A stretch of 16,284 bases of DNA from Fibrobacteres bacterium CG2_30_45_31 (GTDB lineage: Bacteria > Fibrobacterota > Fibrobacteria > Fibrobacterales > Fibrobacteraceae), in NCBI GenBank assembly GCA_001873075.1, contig MNYL01000013.1, positions 1-16,284 of the forward strand, in the 5' to 3' direction. The translations under genes were made by a program, and so were the position numbers. Positions 7,409 to 14,281 of this stretch are shown piece after piece. The notes beneath the pieces were generated by a model. It was not told the origin of the DNA. It worked only from the letters and a program-made list of their open reading frames with translations, and searched no databases. The stretch's first letter is position 1, and every line of letters begins with the position of its first letter.

Positions 7409-8761
7409 TTACTTTAGAGCCTTGCGAGGGTCGCCCGCATAGACAGCATCTTTGCCCAATTCTTCTTCGATACGGAGAAGTTGATTGTACTTGCAAACAC
7501 GATCTGTCCGAGAGAGTGAACCCGTTTTGATCTGGCCCGCAGCAGTACCTACGGCAAGGTCAGCAATGAAGGCATCTTCGGTTTCGCCAGAGCGATGAGA
7601 AACCACAGGAGCATAGCCAGCTTCCTGAGCCATCTTGATTGCTTCAAGAGTTTCCGTGATGGAACCCACTTGATTTACCTTGATAAGGATAGCGTTAGCA
7701 ATACCATTTTCGAGACCTTCTTTGAAGATCGTTGGGTTAGTCACAAACAGATCGTCACCCACGAGGTTGATTTGCTTGCCAAGTTTGTCAGTCAGAACTT
7801 TCCAACCAGCCCAGTCACTTTCATCCAAGCCGTCTTCGATTGAGAAAATCGGGTATTTCTTGATGAGTTTTTCATAATAAGAAACCAGTTGAGCACTGGT
7901 CATTGTCTTCCCAGTAGATTTCTTGAACGTATAGGTCTTCTTGTCACCCTTTTCTTTGTTACAGAATTCGGAGGAAGCTACATCGAGAGCGATCTTGATG
8001 TCCTTACCGAACTTGTAACCAGCAGCTTCAGTCGCCTTTCCAAGAGCATCGAGAGCCCCTTCAAGAGTCATTGTGCCCTTGATTACAAACTTGCCGCTCT
8101 TGTCTTTCTTGATTGCAGCACCAGGAGCAAAACCACCTTCATCGCCCACAGTTGTATCAAAACCACCGTCCTTAAGAACCTTCTTAAGACTGTGGAAAAT
8201 TTCAGTAACCATCTGAAGTGCGCTGGAGAAAGACTTGGCACCCACTGGAGCCACCATGAATTCCTGGAAATCAATCGGAGCGGAGCTATGAGCGCCACCG
8301 TTAATCACGTTGCACATCGGGCAAGGAAGTGTTACTTTCTTTGTTCCATGAAGTTTAGCAATGTACTTCCAAAGAGAAATTTTTGAATCCTTAGCGGCAG
8401 CAACGCAAACAGCCATGGAGACACCGAGAATGGCATTTGCACCAAGCTTGGTTTTGAATGGAGTGCCATCCAAAGCGAGCATTGCAGAATCGATCAAAGC
8501 CTGCTTGTTCACTTCCATACCAACAAGTTTCTTCGCAATCACAGTGTTGACATTCTTGACAGCTTTTGTGGTACCCTTACCACCATAAGCCTTACCGCCA
8601 TCGCGAAGTTCGCACGCTTCACGTTCACCAGTAGAGGCACCACTAGGAACCGCAGCGCGGCCTAAAATGCCATTGGTGAGGGTAACGTCAACTTCAACGG
8701 ACGGATTGCCACGTGAATCCAAAATTTGACGAGCAGTAATCGATTTAATCTTAGCAGCCAT
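7409..8761 (-). CDS. eno: Enolase (phosphopyruvate hydratase)
   Basis: Enolase converts 2-phosphoglycerate to phosphoenolpyruvate in glycolysis, in the cytoplasm. Conserved blocks are ARQILDSRGNPSVEV (10-24), AAVPSGASTG (36-45), GDEGGFAP with catalytic E208 (206-213), SIEDGLDESDW (307-317), LIKVNQVGS with catalytic K361, and SHRSGETED (388-396). Magnesium ligands are D260, E309 and D336. K412 lies in the conserved KTGS. The 450 residues exceed the usual 420-435. About 15 extra lysine-rich residues follow GDEGGFAP (214-228), and a few more lie after SSEF (266 onward). The substrate-loop region reads INGGAHSSAPIDFQEFM, keeping the conserved His and QEF. The ATG has AAAAGG 6 bases upstream. Terminators on both sides indicate a single-gene transcript. 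It lies where fusA commonly follows rpsG. No clear -35/-10 pair was found in the 90-base leader. Confidence 0.98.
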   Translation of the reverse strand: MAAKIKSITARQILDSRGNPSVEVDVTLTNGILGRAAVPSGASTGEREACELRDGGKAYGGKGTTKAVKNVNTVIAKKLVGMEVNKQALIDSAMLALDGTPFKTKLGANAILGVSMAVCVAAAKDSKISLWKYIAKLHGTKKVTLPCPMCNVINGGAHSSAPIDFQEFMVAPVGAKSFSSALQMVTEIFHSLKKVLKDGGFDTTVGDEGGFAPGAAIKKDKSGKFVIKGTMTLEGALDALGKATEAAGYKFGKDIKIALDVASSEFCNKEKGDKKTYTFKKSTGKTMTSAQLVSYYEKLIKKYPIFSIEDGLDESDWAGWKVLTDKLGKQINLVGDDLFVTNPTIFKEGLENGIANAILIKVNQVGSITETLEAIKMAQEAGYAPVVSHRSGETEDAFIADLAVGTAAGQIKTGSLSRTDRVCKYNQLLRIEEELGKDAVYAGDPRKALK

Positions 8762-8851
8762 GTTTTGCCTTTTTTTAGTGTGAAAATTTTTGTGATAATG
8801 AATATAAAAAGATTTTTACTTGCAAATTCGCGAATAAAATTTCTTTTCATC

Positions 8852-8880
8852 AAAAAAAGGCCCCGCCACCATGGACGGGA
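8852..8880 (-). terminator. Intrinsic terminator after rpsG
   Basis: On the minus strand CCCGTC (8879-8874) pairs with GGCGGG (8867-8862) around a 6-base loop, with one G-U pair, and seven T follow after GCC (8858-8852). It starts 25 bases after the rpsG stop codon. It closes the ribosomal protein transcript before eno. Confidence 0.78.
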
Positions 8881-8904
8881 ACCTTAAGAGAAACTTTTCA
8901 GATA

Positions 8905-9381
8905 TTAGAAGCGAAAGTGAGCAAAAGCCTTATTGGCTTCGGCCATTTTATGCACATCTTGCTTCTTACGAACCGCATTGCCTTCGTTATTCTTGGCGGC
9001 AACAAGTTCTGCAGCAAGACGAAGAGCCATGTTTGGTTCTGTGCGCTTACGAGCCGCATCCAGGAGCCAACGAAGAGCAAGAGCCTTCGCACGATCTGGA
9101 GCCACTTCCATAGGAACCTGGTAGTTGGCACCGCCGACACGACGAGACTTTACTTCTAAACGTGGCTTAACGTTTTCCAAGCAGACTTCGAACTTTTCAA
9201 GTCCCGTTTCCTTACCCTCGACTTTCTTATTCAGTTCATCGAGAGCTGTGTAAACGATCTTTTCTGCAATAGTCTTCTTACCAGCCTTGAGCACCACACC
9301 TACGAGCTCGGTAACGAGTGTAGACTTATAGCGCGGATCCGGGAGGATGGAACGATGGAGAGCCTTTCTTCTTCTAGACAT
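8905..9381 (-). CDS. rpsG: 30S ribosomal protein S7
   Basis: This 158-residue protein has the normal length of S7, which binds the 3' major domain of 16S rRNA and nucleates assembly of the 30S head. It shows the N-terminal basic start MSRRRKA, the ILPDPRY block (12-18), GGANYQVPMEV near 103-113, the following RWLLDAARKR and the C-terminal AEANKAFAHFRF. It lies 8 bases after rpsL. The rpsL stop codon TAG is part of its ribosome site (TAGGGT, 6 bases before the ATG), so the two should be translationally coupled. The intercistronic space is too short to hold the long S7 autoregulatory structure known between these genes in E. coli. Confidence 0.98.
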   Translation of the reverse strand: MSRRRKALHRSILPDPRYKSTLVTELVGVVLKAGKKTIAEKIVYTALDELNKKVEGKETGLEKFEVCLENVKPRLEVKSRRVGGANYQVPMEVAPDRAKALALRWLLDAARKRTEPNMALRLAAELVAAKNNEGNAVRKKQDVHKMAEANKAFAHFRF

Positions 9382-9389
9382 ATTTTACC

Positions 9390-9782
9390 CTACTTCTTTT
9401 TGGCCGGTGTTGCGCCTTTTTTCTTGACACCATACTTAGAACGTGCATTCTGACGGCCGTTAACAGCTTGGGTATCCAAGGTGCCACGGATGATATGGTA
9501 ACGAACACCCGGAACGTCTTTCACACGACCACCACGAATAAGAACAATGGAATGTTCCTGGAGGTTATGGCCTTCACCTGGGATGTAAGCGGTAACTTCC
9601 ATCTTATTGGAAAGGCGGACACGAGCAATCTTACGAAGAGCAGAGTTCGGCTTCTTTGGAGTGCTGGTATAAACGCGGGTGCAAACACCACGTTTTTGTG
9701 GGCACTGTTTGAGGGCCGGGGACGCAGTCCGGTTGCTGACTTTCTCGCGACCCTTGCGGACGAGCTGTTGAATTGTTGGCAC
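9390..9782 (-). CDS. rpsL: 30S ribosomal protein S12
   Basis: This 130-residue S12 belongs to the decoding centre of the small subunit. TPKKPNSALRK (41-51) and GGRVKDVPGVRYH (84-96) are the two conserved loops. Lysines at 43, 44 and 88 are the wild-type residues at positions where streptomycin resistance commonly arises. D89 is the site methylthiolated in E. coli. The C-terminus has a lysine-rich tail. The start codon is GTG: the family's MPTI opening begins exactly there, and a GGGAG ribosome site lies 6 bases upstream. The gap to rpoC is 70 bases and contains a promoter. Confidence 0.98.
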   Translation of the reverse strand: MPTIQQLVRKGREKVSNRTASPALKQCPQKRGVCTRVYTSTPKKPNSALRKIARVRLSNKMEVTAYIPGEGHNLQEHSIVLIRGGRVKDVPGVRYHIIRGTLDTQAVNGRQNARSKYGVKKKGATPAKKK

Positions 9783-9809
9783 TTTTATCTCCCTAGATTT
9801 TGGGGTGCA

Positions 9810-9837
9810 AATATAGTTTGTTTCAGAATAATTTCAA
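9810..9837 (-). promoter_or_regulatory. Sigma70-type promoter for rpsL-rpsG
   Basis: On the minus strand TTGAAA (9837-9832) and TATATT (9815-9810) are separated by 16 bases; each hexamer matches the consensus at five of six positions. Transcription would start near 9803, giving a leader of about 20 bases before the rpsL GTG. No terminator is visible between rpoC and rpsL, so readthrough from the polymerase genes probably adds to this promoter. Confidence 0.6.
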
Positions 9838-9852
9838 GTTTTGGCATTGAGA

Positions 9853-12800
9853 TTACTCCACATTCTCTTCTTCTGGACTCTCAGAATCGTTATCGAGCAT
9901 CTGGAAAGCCATATCTAAGCCAGCATCATCGTTTTGAGCATTGCGATGGGCTTCAGCCTCAGCTTCGGCATCAGAATCAATGACAACCACGTCACGAAGA
10001 TGACGGGCACCAGTACCACTCGGGATCAAACGACCCATAATCACGTTTTCCTTGAGACCAGTCAACGGATCCACACTACCAGCAATAGCTGCACGAGTGA
10101 GGATTTTAGTTGTTTCCTGGAAGGATGCTGCAGAAATAAAACTGTCAGTTGCGAGCGATGACTTGGTAATACCCAAGAGCATCGGCATATAACGGGCAGG
10201 AGCCTTCCCTAGAGCACGTAATTTGTTGTTCTTAATGCGGAGGCGAGCCTTAGAAATTTCTTCGTCTGGAAGCAACTCAGAATCACCAGGATCAGAAATT
10301 TTCACCTTACGCATCATTTGACGGACAATACATTCGATGTGCTTATCAGCAATAGACACACCTTGAAGACGATACACCGCTTGGATTTCGTTCACTAAGT
10401 GACGCTGTACTTCTTCTGGGCCTTGCACACGAAGGATATCATGCGGATCTACCGAGCCATCACAAATCTTCTGACCTGCGCGAACACGGTCGCCTTCATG
10501 AACAGCCAAGTGACGACCACGAGGAACCAGCACTGACTCTTCTTGGTCACCATTTTTAATCACCACTTTCTGATTACCACGTTCTTCGTTGCCATACGAT
10601 ACAAGACCGTCCATCGGAGCAATGACCGCAATATTCTTTGGTATGCGAGCTTCGAAGAGTTCAGCAACGCGAGGAAGACCACCCGTAATATCTCGAGTCT
10701 TACCCACAGCGCGAGGCAGTTTTGCAAGGGTCTGACCGATAGAGGCCTTGTCCCCATCATGCACCGTCAAAATGGCGGCATCAGGAAGCAAATAGCGCCC
10801 GACCTTCTTGCCTTCAGAATCAACAACGCTAATCGCAGGGCGACGTTTACCACGCTTATCACTGATGATAATCCAAGATTCTACATCCGTAATTTCATCT
10901 TTTTCAACACGATAGGTGGCATTTTCCACCAAATCTAAGAATTGGATCTTACCATCGACGTTGCTGATAATCGGGCTGTTATAAGGATCCCATTCATACA
11001 TGACGGAACCCTTCTTCACCTGAGCTTTGTTTTCAACATGAAGAATCGCACCATAAGGAACCTGCATACGGCCCTTGTTAATGCCAGTCGCATCAAATAC
11101 AACCAATTCACCCATGCGGCTCACAACAATCTTCTGACCGCTATGGGAAACGGTATCCACATTATCAAGTTCAACGCTACCATCAACAGGAGACTTTTTA
11201 TCGCTTTCAACGGTAAGACGACTCGAAGCACCACCGATATGGAACGTACGAAGTGTGAGCTGCGTACCCGGTTCACCAATAGACTGAGCCGCGATAACAC
11301 CAACCGCTTCGCCAAGATCCACTGGACGACCAGAAGAAAGCATACGACCATAGCACTTAGCGCAAACACCACTAGCAGAGCCACAAGTCAGTACAGAACG
11401 CATCTTCACGTGTTCAATACCGGCCGCAGTAATCTTCGGAAGATCTCGTTCAGAAATAAGATCGCCCGCCTTAACAATAATTTCACCAGAAATCGGGTGT
11501 TTGATATCTTCGACTGCAGCGCGACCCAGTAAGCGATCTTCCAGAGGAACGATGGTATCGTCACCATCCTTAAAGGCGGAGATATCGATACCCATTGTGG
11601 TTCCGCAATCTTGTTCAGTGACAACAAGGTCTTGAGCAACGTCAACGAGACGGCGAGTCAAGTAACCCGCATCCGCTGTTTTAAGAGCGGTATCCGCAAG
11701 ACCCTTACGAGCACCATGGGAAGAAATAAAGTATTCCATCACGTTCAAGCCTTCACGGAAGCAAGACTTGATCGGATTTTCGATAACTTCCTGGCCACCC
11801 AACTGTTTGGTTGGCTTTTGCATCAAACCACGCATACCAGAAAGCTGCTTAATCTGTTCGCGGCTACCACGAGCGCCGGAATCGGCCATCATGTAAACAG
11901 GGTTGAATCCGTCTCTATCGCGAGAAAGAAGTTCCCACTGTTTAGCTGCTACATCAGTCGTGGTACGTGACCACACATCAATGATCTGGTTATAACGTTC
12001 ACCATCGGTAATCACACCATCTTCGTACAATTCACGAATCTGATTGACCTTTTCCGTGGCGGCGTCAAGCATTTCTTGCTTCTCTTTCGGAATCACCATT
12101 TCGGCAATAGCCACAGAAGATCCGGCACGGGTTGCCCATTGGTAACCCAGTTCCTTGAGATCATCCAGGTACTTCACAGTGACGCGATTGCCGCTACGAC
12201 GATAAAGATCATCTACAGACTTCGCAATCACTTTCTTACCAAAAGTATCGTTAGCAAAACCGATTTCATTCGGGAGTACTTCGTTTAAGAATACACGGCC
12301 AACGGTCGTCTTAATGAGTGCCGGTTCCTGAATAGTCAAGAACTTCACCTTTTCATGAGCTTTCGCCACAACGTCAATGTTGCCATTGTCATCGGGTTGT
12401 TCACGAACACAGGGAGTATCTTTCTCAAGAGCGCCAATGTAAATCTTACGTCCCGCAGGGAGACGGAGATAACATTCTGCGTTCAGGTCGATAGCCCCAT
12501 TTTCATAAGCACGAACCGCTTCGGCGGGTGAACTGAAATGCATTCCTGCACCCTTGCGATTGGGGCGCGGCTTGGAGATGTAGTACAGACCAAGAACAAT
12601 ATCCTGAGAAGGCACTGCAATCGGTTGACCAGAAGCCGGATGCAAAATGTTATTGGAAGAAAGCATCAAGACGCGGCATTCCAACTGCGTTTCAAAGGAA
12701 AGTGGGAGATGCACAGCCATCTGGTCACCATCAAAGTCCGCATTAAAAGCGGCGCAAACGAGAGGGTGAAGACGGATCGCGTTTCCTTCAATCAATTTCG

Positions 12801-14280
12801 GGTAAAACGCCTGAATACCCAGACGATGCAAGGTAGGAGCGCGGTTCAACATCACCGGATGATCTTCGATGATCTGTTCCAAAATGTCCCACACTTCCGG
12901 GCGTTCTGTATCCACGAATTTCTTCGCCGCCTTGAGGGTGTACACCACGCCTTCTTCTTCCAAGCGCTGAATGATAAACGGCTTGTAAAGTTCAAGAGCC
13001 ATACGTTTCGGAAGACCACATTGATGCATATGGAGTTCAGGACCCACAACGATCACAGAACGACCAGAATAGTCAACGCGCTTACCGAGAAGATTCATAC
13101 GGAAACGACCTTGTTTACCCTTCAAGAGTTCAGACAAGGACTTTAGCGGACGGTTAGAGCCGCTGCGAGCCGTACGACGGCCACTATCAAACAATTGATC
13201 CACAGCTTCCTGAAGCATACGCTTCTCATTGCAGAGAATCACGTTAGGAGCGCGGATATCAATAAGTTTTTTCAAACGATTGTTACGGTTAATGACACGA
13301 CGATACAATTCGTTCAAGTCAGAAGTCGCAAAACGACCGCCATCCAAAGGAACCAACGGACGAAGATCCGGCGGAATCACAGGAAGCACATCAAGAATCA
13401 TCCATTCGGCCTGATTCGCAAGATTCTTCGCATCCTTGGGATATATCTTCACAAATTCATCAAATGCTTCCACCATGCGGAAGGATTCATTTTTCTTTGT
13501 GAAGTCTTCTTTAAACTTTTCCACTGTTTCCGCAAGATCACGAATCCAAGGCATATCACTTTGCTTCCGCTTTTCCGGATTATCAAAGTAGCTACGGAAA
13601 TCTTCAAGCTGAGATTTTTTGAAAGCTTCAACGACCTTGAGACGCTTAATCGCATCATCGCGTTTCGTCTTGGATTTCGCAGCGGCATCTAAGCGAAGCT
13701 TATCGGAAAGAGCCGTAAAATCAATACGAGCAAGGAGCTGCTTAATAGCAGAGGCACCCATCTTCGCATCAAAATGACGACCTTCGTTTACAAGGTCCAC
13801 ATACTTGAATTCATCAATGAGTTCATTTTCCTTGAGATCCGTATCCCCCGGATCCAACACCACATACTTTTCATAGTAAATGATATTGTCAAGGGACTTG
13901 GTATCAATGTCCAACAAAGCACCGATGACGCAAGGCTGGTTTCTTACGAACCATGTGTGAGCAAGTGGAATCGCAAGGTCGATATGACCCATGCGTTCAC
14001 GGCGCACCTTAGAGTGCGTCACTTCCACACCACAACGATCGCAGATAACGCCCTTGTAGCGCACGCGCTTAAACTTACCGCAGTTACATTCCCAGTTCTT
14101 GACGGGTCCAAAGATCTTTTCGCAGAAAAGACCGTCCTTCTCAGGCTTGAACGAGCGGTAGTTAATGGTTTCAGGCTTGGTTACTTCACCAAAAGACCAA
14201 TGACGAATCAGGTCTGGAGAAGCCAAGTGAATGGAAATATCGCCAGTGTTTTCAGAATATTCGAAAGTTTCTTCTGACAT
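9853..14280 (-). CDS. rpoC: DNA-directed RNA polymerase subunit beta'
   Basis: The protein has 1475 residues (E. coli 1407). The N-terminal zinc site is C65, C67, C80 and C83. The catalytic NADFDGDQM has the magnesium aspartates D515, D517 and D519. The bridge helix lies around 845-885. The second zinc site is C892, C966, C973 and C976. The trigger-loop region GEAVGVIAAQSIGEPGTQL (990-1008) is interrupted by an insertion similar to E. coli SI3 (about 1020-1192) before DITGGLPRVAELFEAR (1197-1212). A further stretch of about 64 residues absent from E. coli lies at 221-291, just before EWMILDVLPVIPPDLRPLV. The C-terminus is an acidic tail (1434-1475) with an EAEAEA run. The ATG follows the rpoB stop after one base; GGAG lies 9 bases upstream, within rpoB, so translation is probably coupled. 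Confidence 0.99.
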   Translation of the reverse strand: MSEETFEYSENTGDISIHLASPDLIRHWSFGEVTKPETINYRSFKPEKDGLFCEKIFGPVKNWECNCGKFKRVRYKGVICDRCGVEVTHSKVRRERMGHIDLAIPLAHTWFVRNQPCVIGALLDIDTKSLDNIIYYEKYVVLDPGDTDLKENELIDEFKYVDLVNEGRHFDAKMGASAIKQLLARIDFTALSDKLRLDAAAKSKTKRDDAIKRLKVVEAFKKSQLEDFRSYFDNPEKRKQSDMPWIRDLAETVEKFKEDFTKKNESFRMVEAFDEFVKIYPKDAKNLANQAEWMILDVLPVIPPDLRPLVPLDGGRFATSDLNELYRRVINRNNRLKKLIDIRAPNVILCNEKRMLQEAVDQLFDSGRRTARSGSNRPLKSLSELLKGKQGRFRMNLLGKRVDYSGRSVIVVGPELHMHQCGLPKRMALELYKPFIIQRLEEEGVVYTLKAAKKFVDTERPEVWDILEQIIEDHPVMLNRAPTLHRLGIQAFYPKLIEGNAIRLHPLVCAAFNADFDGDQMAVHLPLSFETQLECRVLMLSSNNILHPASGQPIAVPSQDIVLGLYYISKPRPNRKGAGMHFSSPAEAVRAYENGAIDLNAECYLRLPAGRKIYIGALEKDTPCVREQPDDNGNIDVVAKAHEKVKFLTIQEPALIKTTVGRVFLNEVLPNEIGFANDTFGKKVIAKSVDDLYRRSGNRVTVKYLDDLKELGYQWATRAGSSVAIAEMVIPKEKQEMLDAATEKVNQIRELYEDGVITDGERYNQIIDVWSRTTTDVAAKQWELLSRDRDGFNPVYMMADSGARGSREQIKQLSGMRGLMQKPTKQLGGQEVIENPIKSCFREGLNVMEYFISSHGARKGLADTALKTADAGYLTRRLVDVAQDLVVTEQDCGTTMGIDISAFKDGDDTIVPLEDRLLGRAAVEDIKHPISGEIIVKAGDLISERDLPKITAAGIEHVKMRSVLTCGSASGVCAKCYGRMLSSGRPVDLGEAVGVIAAQSIGEPGTQLTLRTFHIGGASSRLTVESDKKSPVDGSVELDNVDTVSHSGQKIVVSRMGELVVFDATGINKGRMQVPYGAILHVENKAQVKKGSVMYEWDPYNSPIISNVDGKIQFLDLVENATYRVEKDEITDVESWIIISDKRGKRRPAISVVDSEGKKVGRYLLPDAAILTVHDGDKASIGQTLAKLPRAVGKTRDITGGLPRVAELFEARIPKNIAVIAPMDGLVSYGNEERGNQKVVIKNGDQEESVLVPRGRHLAVHEGDRVRAGQKICDGSVDPHDILRVQGPEEVQRHLVNEIQAVYRLQGVSIADKHIECIVRQMMRKVKISDPGDSELLPDEEISKARLRIKNNKLRALGKAPARYMPMLLGITKSSLATDSFISAASFQETTKILTRAAIAGSVDPLTGLKENVIMGRLIPSGTGARHLRDVVVIDSDAEAEAEAHRNAQNDDAGLDMAFQMLDNDSESPEEENVE

Positions 14281-14281
14281 A

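Noticed and set aside
8762..8851. Defined promoter for eno
   Set aside because: TTGCAA and TATATT/CATTAT elements exist, but their spacings (13 or 19 bases) are poor, so I did not list a site, although a promoter must lie nearby.
9783..9852. Terminator or attenuator between rpoC and rpsL
   Set aside because: Only a 3-base CCC/GGG pairing was found and there is no T-run; the gap is better explained by the promoter and ribosome site.
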